Positions 1 to 7,001 of a stretch of 9,478 nucleotides of DNA are shown piece by piece. The notes under the pieces were generated by a model that ran no database searches, had not been told where the DNA came from, and was given only the letters and a program-made list of their open reading frames with translations. Within the stretch, counting starts at the first letter, position 1. Each line of letters opens with the position of its first letter. The position numbers were made by a program, and so were the translations under genes. Source of the stretch: Candidatus Absconditabacterales bacterium (lineage in GTDB: Bacteria; Patescibacteriota; Gracilibacteria; Absconditabacterales; Absconditicoccaceae); contig CALCME010000045.1 of NCBI GenBank assembly GCA_937965925.1, positions 1 to 9,478 of the forward strand. Direction: 5' to 3'.

Positions 1-315
1 TGATTACAATCTCAGTTGCGACAAGGAGCGTTACTGTTGGTGCTGTATGGATTGTGATTAGCAATACCCTTACTGCTGGTATGATTTGTGTATGATCGTT
101 GGAGAGGGACAGATCGATGAACCTGGTTTGCTTGAAGACAGATTAAATTCCTGTGAAGAAACGTTCATACGACCACATTGATTGCTTGATCTTTGTTGAT
201 AGTAGTTGGTCTGTTGAGTGTGTTCTGATGACTAGATCTGATAGCTGCTCGATGAGCGAAGAGTTTTTGAAATTGATGGTTGGGTGAAATTGAGAGAGGA
301 CTGTTGGGAGAGTAG
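1..315 (+). CDS. CcdA-like cytochrome c biogenesis / thiol-disulfide transport membrane protein, C-terminal part
   Basis: The reading frame is open from the first base and ends at TAG 313-315; the N-terminal part lies outside the window. With TGA read as Gly it gives 104 residues. A hydrophobic helix (LLLVLYGLGLAIPLLLVGF) is followed by a basic loop with the short motif KFLGRN, a second helix (LIAGSLLIVVGLLSVFGG) and a polar tail. This helix-basic loop-helix ending, with a LGLAIP helix, is typical of the last third of CcdA/DsbD-type proteins. These carry electrons from cytoplasmic thioredoxin across the membrane to extracytoplasmic thiol proteins. The paired redox cysteines of the family would lie upstream and cannot be checked. 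TGA codes for the Gly residues in the motifs. Another small multi-helix transporter cannot be excluded. Confidence 0.7.
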
Positions 316-325
316 TATTCATTGT

Positions 326-547
326 TTACTCGTCATTTGGCATGAAGGAACTAGGGAATGGTATTGAATAAAATTTTGATGAATCTTGAGAAGTTTCAGA
401 AACTACATTTCTCATTTTCTCGTCAGATATCAAAATTGATATAGTGTTTTTTACTGATTCAGTATCTACTTTAGTAGCTTTTGGGGATTGGCATCAGTAT
501 GTGCATATGGTTGCCAAGGTGAGCAATGCATTTCAAAGTCTACTCAT
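326..547 (-). CDS. Small putative lipoprotein, unknown function
   Basis: An open frame of 73 residues runs from ATG (547-545) to TAA (328-326). It begins MSRLGNALLTLATICTYGC, a short hydrophobic segment ending in Gly-Cys like a weak lipobox (Cys19; Thr at -3 instead of the usual Leu). A polar, Ser/Asp/Lys-rich stretch follows (QSPKATKVDTESVKN...), as expected for an exported, membrane-anchored protein. One internal TGA is read as Gly5. The gene is convergent with the CcdA-like gene; only 10 bases separate the two stops. A good promoter lies about 37 bases upstream (584-611). The start has no Shine-Dalgarno sequence. I do not recognise the family. The signal-like N-terminus, compact fit between neighbours and promoter argue that it is real. 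Confidence 0.6.
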
Positions 548-559
548 TTGTTAAATTTC

Positions 560-588
560 TTGTAAAATAAAAAAGAGTGTTTTAGAAT
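560..588 (+). promoter_or_regulatory. Possible plus-strand promoter sharing its -10 with the opposite one
   Basis: TTGTAA (560-565), a 17-base spacer and TAGAAT (583-588) form a plausible sigma70-type promoter facing right. Its -10 is almost the mirror of the minus-strand -10 at 584-589, as in symmetrical bidirectional promoters. It would drive the short region ending at the terminator 701-733. Confidence 0.3.
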
Positions 589-611
589 ACACGTAATTTG
601 TACTCTGTCAA
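584..611 (-). promoter_or_regulatory. Promoter for the small lipoprotein
   Basis: On the minus strand, a perfect -35 TTGACA (611-606) is followed after 16 bases by TATTCT (589-584). Transcription would start about 30 bases before the ATG at 547. The -10 overlaps a plus-strand -10 (TAGAAT, 583-588). Confidence 0.5.
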
Positions 612-733
612 TACTAAAGGATGATTATGAATGAGTGACTTGAAACCATCTACCCTATGAATACAGAAGGATCCTGCGTAGTTTATGCTGTAGTATTGAT
701 AGAAAAAAAACTCGAGAGCTTCTCGAGTTTTTA
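595..733 (+). ncRNA. Candidate small transcript with a possible 16-residue peptide
   Basis: The segment is bounded on the left by a possible promoter and on the right by a strong terminator, giving an RNA of about 140 nt. It carries AAAGG (616-620) and a short frame 631-681 (MSDLKPSTLGIQKDPA, one TGA as Gly, TAG stop). A second frame, from ATG 627, would run through the terminator hairpin and is less credible. It may be a small RNA, a peptide gene or simply spacer. No known RNA family is recognised. Confidence 0.25.
701..733. terminator. Bidirectional rho-independent terminator
   Basis: CTCGAGA (711-717) pairs perfectly with TCTCGAG (721-727) around a 3-base loop. The stem is flanked by eight A (703-710) on the left and five T (728-732) on the right, and the A/T runs extend the stem. 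It fits the 3' end of the minus-strand unit whose stop is at 755, and also a plus-strand transcript coming from about 595. Confidence 0.85.
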
Positions 734-754
734 TGTTACGTATTAGTTTCTTTC

Positions 755-1759
755 TTATTTAGAAATTTCTAGACCAAATATTCCCATTTCTAAGATAAAA
801 GCTATACTAGAGAGTGCAATTTCAAGATCGGATGTTAATGCTCAAGCATTACTCAATCTTGATCTCGCAACATCTATTTTAGCAATCATTTTTTGTGATA
901 CGAGAATAGCTTCTTTTTTGATGTTTTTATTTAACAGCACATCTCCTCATCATACATTACGCTTTCCGATAAATTTGTTAAGAAGATTATTCACAAGAGA
1001 AAAAATATTTGTATATTTTCACTGACATGCATTAGTGTTGAAATAATCTGTACTATACTCTTCCACTAACGGTTCTGATCATCAATTCTCAATTGGCTCA
1101 ATACATTCTGTATAGAAATAACTGTATTCTGTTTTGATTTTCTCTTGTATAGCATCTAATTTCTCTACGATAGAGTCTAATGAAACATGTTCTACTTTGA
1201 TCTCAGCATTTTCTCCTGCGGGATTGAATCTTTTTCTTACATCTGAACATCCTGTCGTTGAACAACTACTTGGAACTGCAGAATTTAGTCTTAATGATCA
1301 GTAAAGTCAAGATGGTCATGCTTCACAAAATTGAACAAAGTCTATTGCAGCTTTAGATACATTATCTCAAGAAATCTCAAATTCATGTACATAAAATCAT
1401 CATAGTATTTGATTACATCCCCTATGATCTGCTGAAAGATCCATTCAGTTGAATTTTTCTGATGGAAAGTTCTTAGCGGGATAGTACATTCAAGGAGAAT
1501 ATATCTTTGATGCTGGTTCAAATGTAAATTGAGTATTTATATCAAATCACTGTATTTCAAAAGTATATCAAGCATTTTTAGGATTTTCATAGGTCTTTTG
1601 TGTTGAGATGAAATCAACTGAATCATCAAAACTCCAGTATTCTCATTGACCTATATAATCACCTGGATCGCTATCATATACAAGAGTGAATGATTGTGAG
1701 AAGCTAACTCATATCATTGCTAAAAACAAGAGTCATGATGTGATGAGTATTTTATACAT
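755..1759 (-). CDS. Secreted protein with a recurring extracellular domain (SDPGDYIGQG ... DHRGCN ... FCEAG) and a helical C-terminus
   Basis: ATG (1759-1757) to TAA (757-755), 334 residues with many TGA-encoded glycines. Residues 1-21 form a signal peptide (MYKILITSGLLFLAMIGVSF). Residues about 24-163 carry ordered motifs: SDPGDYIGQG (30-39), FTFEPAS, the turn SPGMYYPAKNFP (88-99), DHRGCN (111-116), an alternating strand, DFVQFCEAG (140-148) and GSLRLNS (154-160). From memory this series (PGDYIG.G, G.GRGCN, AADFEQHCEG, L.GS.R.NS) recurs in secreted proteins of unrelated bacteria, often as a lone domain; its function is unknown to me. A Cys-rich linker (Cys166, 171, 219, 245) and a mainly helical end (275-334) follow. 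It is the second gene of a unit with the upstream membrane protein (42-base gap) and ends at the strong terminator 701-733. Surface or periplasmic location is inferred. Confidence 0.85.
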
Positions 1760-1801
1760 TGAATCTGAAAAATAAGAAATAATAAAAAAATAGTATATAT
1801 G

Positions 1802-2218
1802 CTATTGTTTCTGATGCATCCACATACTTGCTAACCATCAGAATCAAAACAAAAATAATGCTACTCGTCGAACTGGATTGACGGTTCTTAAGAGTGGTAT
1901 ATACTGATACAGAGCAAGTGCTGCTGATATGATTCACATTTCGAATAGCCAAGCATCAGCAAACTTGAAATGATGAAAGTTTTCTAGAGGAGTAGCGAAG
2001 ATTCAGCTTATTCATTTTCTCGGTTTGTAGAGTTTTACCATCACAGGTATGAGAAAAATTATCGCAAGTCATACATAAATAAAAGGATTGAGCGTAGAGA
2101 ACCAAGGGATATAACTTGCAAGACCTAGTCAGAATGCGTATAGCATGACTTTATAGGCTGATATATCCCACAATCACATTCTTCTGACGGTATTCATAGC
2201 AGACATAATGAGTTTCAT
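1802..2218 (-). CDS. Small four-helix membrane protein, unknown function
   Basis: ATG (2218-2216) to TAG (1804-1802), 138 residues. Hydrophobic segments lie at about 21-42, 45-63, 88-106 and 117-134. A basic loop KLYKPRKG (62-69) and an amphipathic stretch TPLENFHHFKFAD (76-88) separate the helix pairs. The two halves look loosely alike, each ending in a proline-rich turn (YIPWFSTLNP near 36-45 and YIPLLRTVNP near 106-115), so an internal duplication is likely. An alternative start at ATG 2206-2204 (MSAMNTVRRMG) would shorten it by four residues; neither start has a Shine-Dalgarno sequence. TGA supplies several glycines. It is the first gene of the unit with the secreted protein downstream and diverges from the HAD gene. 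No family is recognised. Confidence 0.8.
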
Positions 2219-2328
2219 GGGTGATGGTATAAGTAGAATAAAGAAAGTAGATTACTTTGTTGGTAGGGGTGTTGAAGATAAATGCAAGAAAAACATCTTG
2301 ACGAAATTATCATCATTGATCTTGTTTT

Positions 2329-2357
2329 TTGATTTTATTTGGAATGGGATATGTTAT
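2329..2357 (+). promoter_or_regulatory. Weak candidate promoter for the HAD-maf pair
   Basis: TTGATT (2329-2334), 17 bases, TGTTAT (2352-2357). It is a weak match to the consensus but sits at a sensible distance from the ATG at 2391. The divergent region 2219-2390 is AT-rich and shows no other clear element; no convincing minus-strand promoter was found there. Confidence 0.2.
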
Positions 2358-2390
2358 GAGTATATATGTGTGAATCTTTATCTGACATAT

Positions 2391-3050
2391 ATGCTCATGT
2401 TGGAAAACACTTCTATCCCATATCTTATACCCTGACTAGCGTTAGATATTGACGAGACACTTTCGTGGACTGTTTGATTTTGGATGGAACAGATGCAGAA
2501 CCGTTTTTGAAATCCTGAAAATCTTACTATACTAGAAATGATGAAAAAGTATCGCTATACGTTCAATGTACCATATCGAAATACTGATGAGGCTAACGAA
2601 TGGATAAAGAAAGAAATACACACTTCAGTCACACAAGAAAAGATCGAATTAGAACCAGGTGCTTTTGATGGTGTGCAAGAGATTCAAAAACACATTCCCA
2701 TCTCTTGCTATATCACTGTAAGACCTGAAGTTGTGCGTGAATGATCGAACAATCGACTGAAGAAATACTGATTCCCAGATCTCCCTATCATCATGAAACC
2801 GATGAATGTGGATAAAAAAGATGGTAACCAACGAAAAGCTCGTGTGCTAGAACATCTTTCAGATATCGTCGTATGAATTGTAGATGATAATCCATGACTG
2901 ATAGATCATCTTGATGATGCATATGAGTGAGTTGTGTTTATGTATAACAATGTTTCAAAAAAAGAAGCATATGAACAGAAGAAAAATTACATTCCTTGTC
3001 CCACACGAGATGACGTAGTTTCAGAAGTATGAGAACACTTTAGTATATAA
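2391..3050 (+). CDS. HAD-superfamily phosphatase
   Basis: ATG 2391 to TAA 3048-3050, 219 residues (217 if ATG 2397 is used). All HAD motifs can be seen: motif I LALDIDETLS with nucleophile Asp19 and acid Asp21, motif II YITVRPE with Thr109, a Lys-containing segment KKDGNQRKA (142-150) for motif III, and motif IV VGIVDDNPG with Asp165/Asp166. The helical insert between motifs I and II (about 30-90) would be the C1-type cap that sets substrate choice. The family removes phosphate from small metabolites or nucleotides in the cytoplasm; the substrate cannot be told. Nine glycines, including those in motif IV, are TGA-encoded, so the gene is unreadable under the standard code. Maf starts 13 bases after its stop, suggesting co-transcription and perhaps a shared role in nucleotide clean-up. 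Confidence 0.85.
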
Positions 3051-3063
3051 TCAATAATGTAAC

Positions 3064-3645
3064 ATGACAAAAAAAATAATTCTCGCATCGACCTCCCCAA
3101 GACGTAAGATGCTTCTAGAACAGATAGGTTTGGAGTTTGAGGTAATAGGAAGTACGTATGAAGAAGATATGACACTGGATATGGAACCATCCGATTTGGC
3201 AAAATTTCTGTCTGCATGAAAGGCTAGAGAGGTAGCGAGTAGAGTGGATGGAGATGCTGTTGTGATAGGTGGAGATACCTTCCTGGTCTACGAAGGAGAA
3301 CTTCTGTGAAAACCACATACGGAGAACAGAGCAAGAGAAATGTTGCACCTCCAAAGAGGAAAAATCTTGCACGTAATAACATGAATGACCGTAATTGATA
3401 CAGCTACTTGACTCGAGCGCTCTGAGGCTAGTGTCACAGAAGTTCATATGAGAGAGTACACTGATGATGAGATTGAAGCATATATTGCTACGGGAGAACC
3501 GTTAGATAAAGCTTGAGCATGGGCAATACAAGGAAAGTGAGCAGTTCTTGTAAAAAAAATCAATTGATGCAATTCTAGTATTATCTGATTGCCTCTCCCA
3601 GTTCTTTGGGATATATTGAAAGAGTTTGGGGTGGAGGTGTGGTAG
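3064..3645 (+). CDS. maf: Maf-family nucleoside triphosphate pyrophosphatase
   Basis: ATG 3064 to TAG 3643-3645, 193 residues, the usual Maf length. The N-terminal motif ILASTSPRRKMLL (6-18) is the Maf signature. Further conserved parts are SAGKA (50-54), the catalytic region IGGDTFL (68-74) with Asp71, LGKPHTENRAREML (81-94), EPLDKAGAWAIQGKGA (145-160) and GLPLPVL (175-181). Maf proteins hydrolyse non-canonical or modified nucleoside triphosphates to monophosphate and pyrophosphate, preventing their use in nucleic acids. The DKAGA..IQG form is closest to the YhdE-type (dTTP/UTP) branch, which is an inference. Glycines in LGKP, DKAGA, GKGA and IIGLP are TGA codons, giving unusually clean proof of recoding. 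It lies directly downstream of the HAD phosphatase and is followed by a hairpin. Confidence 0.93.
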
Positions 3646-3648
3646 GTT

Positions 3649-3673
3649 TTAGTTTCTCTTTGTGAGAAACTAA
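3649..3673. terminator. Hairpin between convergent genes, probable terminator
   Basis: TTAGTTTCTC (3649-3658) and GAGAAACTAA (3664-3673) form a perfect 10-bp stem with a 5-base loop. It fills the 35-base gap between the maf stop (3645) and the stop of the convergent 71-residue gene (3681). Neither side has a clear T run, so termination efficiency is uncertain. Confidence 0.55.
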
Positions 3674-3680
3674 GCTCAAA

Positions 3681-3896
3681 TTAGTTCTGATTAGGCTGAG
3701 TATCGAGATTTCATCGATGTTGTATGTACTCATCTTCTCAATTATTAGGGTCTTCATCGTAATCATTAGGTCTAATTGATCATGAAGTTTTTATGTTAGC
3801 GATTATTTTTCACGTTACTATCTCTATTTCCACCAGTCATTTTCAAGGAATGACTTTAAATTCAGACGTTGGGAGATTGTTATTTTTTTCTGACAT
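3681..3896 (-). CDS. Small acidic protein, unknown function
   Basis: ATG (3896-3894) to TAA (3683-3681), 71 residues. The N-terminal half has an alternating pattern suggesting beta strands (EFKVIPGKGLVEIEIVTGKI). The C-terminal half is rich in Asp, Glu, Asn and Gln (RPNDYDEDPNNGEDEY) and probably disordered. Six TGA codons are read as Gly. It is the last gene of the minus-strand unit, 29 bases after the glycosyltransferase stop, and ends just before the hairpin at 3649-3673. There is no signal peptide or membrane segment. I do not recognise it. Position in the unit and a sensible composition under code 25 support it; a chance frame is still possible. Confidence 0.55.
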
Positions 3897-3925
3897 GAGT
3901 TTGAATTATATTTGTGATAAAATGA

Positions 3926-4681
3926 TTATGAGAGATACTCTTGTGCATCAGCTAATCTCTCTGATTGTATGTTTTTTGTATAGAATTGTATCATATATTC
4001 TTGTGAAAATCAGAGTCGATACATAAGATAGATACACGCATATATATATCTTGTTCGTCGTATTCCGTTTATTTCATACTTACGAGCAGAAACAAGAATT
4101 TCTTTCTGTATGACGTTAAATCTGATTGCTGGATCTTTGTAGATAGTGCGATACAGATCTATTTCCTCACAGACAATCAATGATTCATCATATGATCATA
4201 TACGAAAAAAATCGTCAACAGTAATTCGTATCGTTTGTTCTCACATTCTCACTATTCGATGATTATATTTCGTTCGATTTGTCATGGATCGCTGCAGAGA
4301 TATATTAGTAGTATCACTACGTGTTATAAAACATCAAGATGTATCTCACCCTTGTATTGAGTCAAATATATCTTGAACACAGGATTCTGGAGGTCGAATA
4401 TCAGCATGACAAAATCGGAGATATGGGTTTTCGAGACTCGAGTTTTTCATCTCAAGAACCGCTTTTGCTCAGGTATTCATCTGAAGAGCTCTTCATGGCT
4501 TTGGAGTTTTGAGTACAGTCGCTCATGCTTGTTCAGCTTCGTGAATTGTTTTATCGCTACTTCATCCATCTACAACAAGTATTTCCTTGATATGTTCTCA
4601 TCAGCACGAAAAAAGATGCCTCACGAGAGGTCAGATATTTTTTTCTTCATTGAGAGTTGGGATGATGATATGTAGGTGCAT
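3926..4681 (-). CDS. Family 2 glycosyltransferase, TIGR04283-like
   Basis: ATG (4681-4679) to TAA (3928-3926), 251 residues. The GT-A fold is visible: IIIPTLNEEKNIGPLV (5-20) for nucleotide-sugar binding, ILVVDGGSSDKT (34-45), the family-specific KTPKPGRALQMNTGA (58-72), and RFCHADIRPP (89-98), where HAD stands for the metal-binding acidic motif. Later come GSYDESLIVCEEIDLYR (162-178), a variant of the GGF.E....ED.DL acceptor region, and SARKYEINGIRRT (198-210). The ARKWE..G..RT ending and the PGR..QMN motif are those of the TIGR04283 group, often annotated with arsenosugar synthesis. The product lacks membrane helices apart from a weakly hydrophobic stretch near 211-224. It starts 44 bases after the oxidoreductase-TVP38 stop, so the two are probably co-transcribed. 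Acceptor and sugar are unknown. Confidence 0.88.
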
Positions 4682-4725
4682 GGGTGGTGAAATATTGAAC
4701 GTATTAAATGAGTAATTCAATGTCG

Positions 4726-6813
4726 CTAGTGTTTGCTCTTCCTTGCCATCCATTTTTTTACCATCACGGCAAGTGATATACTCACGACATACAAGATGAT
4801 CGCTATGGTGAGATATGTTTTATTGAGCTTAAAGCTCTCAAAATCAATTCCTTGACTCACATCTAGACTCGCTCATGCAAGAACGACAGCGATGAGAGGT
4901 GCGAGTATTCATAGAAATGTTCCTATTACATACGACTTATACGGCACATTCAGAATTCCAGCGAAGTAGTTGAAGATATCAAAATTCATTGGTACGAGCC
5001 TTGCTGCAAAGACATCAATGAGATTTCAGTTTTTGACCATATTACTGAGCTTAGAGAATAGTCACTGATTGTGTGGCTTGACCATGCTTTTTCCAAATTT
5101 TTTCCCAATTATATATGAGAACGTTGCGCTTGCGTTTTCTCCTATCATCGTGTAGATCACTCACCAGATAGGTCAAAACAAAAGTCCTCATATCAGCGTC
5201 ATAATCACAGCAGGGAAAAAAATCAATCATCTTACTGCGTATCCTGTCATAAACAAGAGTGGTCAGACGCTGTTGGTTGATAGATACTGGACTACATTGT
5301 TTGCGAGCTCATTGTTTGTAAGTCAGGTGGTATTCTTGTACCAGAAAAAGAGTCCCAATAATCACGCCCAGATGAGTCATGCAATAATTTTGAATGCATT
5401 AGACGAAAGTCGATAAGAAATCTCATCTTTGATGTTCATATAGTAGTCAGTCACAAATGGTCTGACAACTTTTTTCAGTACCGCGATATGTGTTGGATAT
5501 GCCATAATCTGTCGCATAAGTTTGTGTGCAGAGATTCACTGCTGCTTTGCTAGTGAGAGGTAGTGAATCATCTCGCCTGCGTTTTTCATCACCATTGTCG
5601 CTCAGAGAATCATTCCAGATCATCTTGTATAATGAATCTTTACGAATCCATTGTCTTCATCATCGAGGAAATGTCTATCGTTTTTTGCAATCTGTGCAGA
5701 ATAAGTTCTTACTTCCTCTGGACCGTAAAATTCTGCCAGTTCTGTCTCCGTCATTCCAATACGTGCGACTTCTGTGGTCGTGTAGATCACTTGTGGGTTA
5801 ACTATGTTTTGAGTACGAGACATCTTGGGGAGTCGTTTGAGAAAAATATTTCTAACCAAGATACGTCCTTCATGATCTGCTCGGTGAGTAAACATCGGAT
5901 TGTGAGCAACACAATCTCCGAGTGCATAGATGTTTTTGGTAGATGTTTTGTTGATGTCATTTACTAAGATTCCATGTTTTTCAAATTCTACTCATGCATT
6001 TTCAAGCTTGAGGTTTCAGATGTTTGCTCTTCTTCATGTAGAGATAAGTACCTGAGTATATGGTACATGTATTTCTTGTTTGGTTGTCTTGTCAGTGACG
6101 ATAAGATTGTCTCAATCACTCCCACTGGTGGTAGAATTCAAGATGACACGTACTCATGCTTTTTCTAAGATCTTGAGCATCGCATCAGAAGCTTCGACTT
6201 CTTCTCTAGGAATAAGCCTACTATTTCTCTGGATGAGTGTTACGTCGACTCATAGATTTGCAAATGCTTCTCATAGTTCACATCAGATATATCCTCCTCA
6301 GATAATAACTAACTCTTTCAGCTCTTCAGTAATCTCAAAAATCGTTTCATTGGTGTGAATCTTAGAACGATCAAGTAGAGGAATCTCTGGGACGTATGCG
6401 TGTGATCATGTCGCAATGATGATCGTATCAGCGGTGATATGTGACTCTTCTTCCCCAGAGACAAGTAGTGTGTTCTTATCAATAAACGATGCATGTCCGT
6501 GGATGACATCGAGGTCATAGTTTTTTTTGAATACTTCTTGGGATTCTTCATCACGAAAGTGTTGTCTCTTTTTTCTCACATATTCGAGAGCTTCTTGGAC
6601 AGTAGCTGTTCCTCCATGTCTCTTTCCAAACTCTTTTGCGTAATGGATGAGTGCTTTTGATGGAACGCATCAGGTATTAGTGCAGTCTCATCCTATACGT
6701 CATTTTTCTATAAGGACGACATTTTTCCCTGTTGTATAGTGCAATCAAAATCATGAGGTAAGTCCTCCTGCTCATGATCAGATGACAGCCACGTCGTAGT
6801 GAAGTGTATTCAT
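4726..6813 (-). CDS. Flavoprotein disulfide oxidoreductase (mercuric-reductase-like) fused to a C-terminal TVP38/TMEM64 membrane domain
   Basis: ATG (6813-6811) to TAG (4728-4726), 695 residues with no stop other than TGA between the two parts. Residues 1-458 are a class I pyridine nucleotide-disulfide oxidoreductase: FAD loop VIGSGAGG (10-17), redox pair GGDCTNTGCVPSKAL (Cys44/Cys49), IATGS (133-137), NAD(P) loop VIIGGGYIGCELG (169-181), STGRRANIG (258-266), YALGDC (296-301) and dimer interface NAGEMIH (411-417). The expected catalytic His and Glu near the C-terminal YPT motif are absent (MAYPTHIAVL, 437-446). Residues 459-695 are a TVP38/TMEM64 (DedA-like) domain: helices at about 474-491 and 513-555, GLLFGPIWG (543-551), FAARLVPMNFDIFNYFAG (602-619), a helix 625-648 and a final helix 667-686. 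The fusion would hold a dithiol or metal reductase at the inner membrane. The first domain alone is about normal length. Confidence 0.93.
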
Positions 6814-6838
6814 TGCGGAGAAGGTTACTTAGTAAAAT

Positions 6839-6856
6839 GTATGATCGTTATCATAC
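6839..6856. promoter_or_regulatory. Inverted repeat, possible operator, between divergent genes
   Basis: GTATGAT (6839-6845), CGTT, ATCATAC (6850-6856): perfect 7-base arms around 4 bases. It lies 26 bases before the oxidoreductase start and next to a TAAAAT (6833-6838) that could be a plus-strand -10. It may bind a dimeric regulator or form a small RNA hairpin; the sequence does not decide. Confidence 0.4.
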
Positions 6857-6915
6857 TGGTACAGATCTAATGTAGGACGACAGATGTTTGAAAAAATGTA
6901 ATTGTCATGTTCTCT

Positions 6916-6949
6916 AACAACTGATTCTTTGGATTAGTTGTTTTTTTTT
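6916..6949 (+). terminator. Rho-independent terminator in the leader of the succinate dehydrogenase/fumarate reductase-like gene
   Basis: ACAACTGATTC (6917-6927) and GGATTAGTTGT (6931-6941) form an 11-bp stem (two G-T pairs) with a TTT loop, followed by a run of nine T (6941-6949). It points right, yet no plus-strand gene lies to its left: the neighbour starts at 6813 on the other strand. It therefore terminates either a short leader or small RNA, or acts as an attenuator for the gene at 7002. Confidence 0.75.
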
Positions 6950-6966
6950 GTGTGTTTGTATATCAT
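6938..6966 (+). promoter_or_regulatory. Weak candidate promoter for the flavoprotein gene
   Basis: TTGTTT (6938-6943), 17 bases, TATCAT (6961-6966), about 35 bases before the ATG at 7002. It overlaps the right arm and T run of the terminator. If used, the gene would escape the upstream terminator. Confidence 0.25.
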
Positions 6967-7001
6967 TATTACATAGATTTTACTGTTTCCCATATATCCC
7001 T

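Noticed and set aside
317..565. Plus-strand frame with no stop other than TGA downstream of the CcdA-like gene
   Set aside because: It lacks a start codon and is the shadow of the minus-strand lipoprotein, which has a start, a signal-like segment and a promoter.
2208..2390. Extension of the HAD gene to an upstream in-frame ATG at 2208
   Set aside because: It would overlap the start of the divergent membrane protein, and the added residues do not resemble a HAD N-terminus; motif I fits a start at 2391 or 2397.
3581..3766. Minus-strand frame MITMKTLIIEKM...
   Set aside because: It runs through the hairpin at 3649-3673 and into the end of maf; the neighbouring minus frame 3681-3896 is a better gene.
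4373..4675. Plus-strand open frame of about 100 codons
   Set aside because: It is antisense to the glycosyltransferase, whose motifs DGGSSD, PGRALQMN and HAD are read on the minus strand.
5526..5967. Overlapping plus-strand open frames
   Set aside because: They are antisense to the oxidoreductase domain, which has full family motifs in this stretch.
6837..6875. Twelve-codon leader peptide (MYDRYHTGTDLM) upstream of the terminator
   Set aside because: It is very short, has no ribosome-binding signal and contains no run of a regulatory amino acid; it is likely a chance frame across the inverted repeat.
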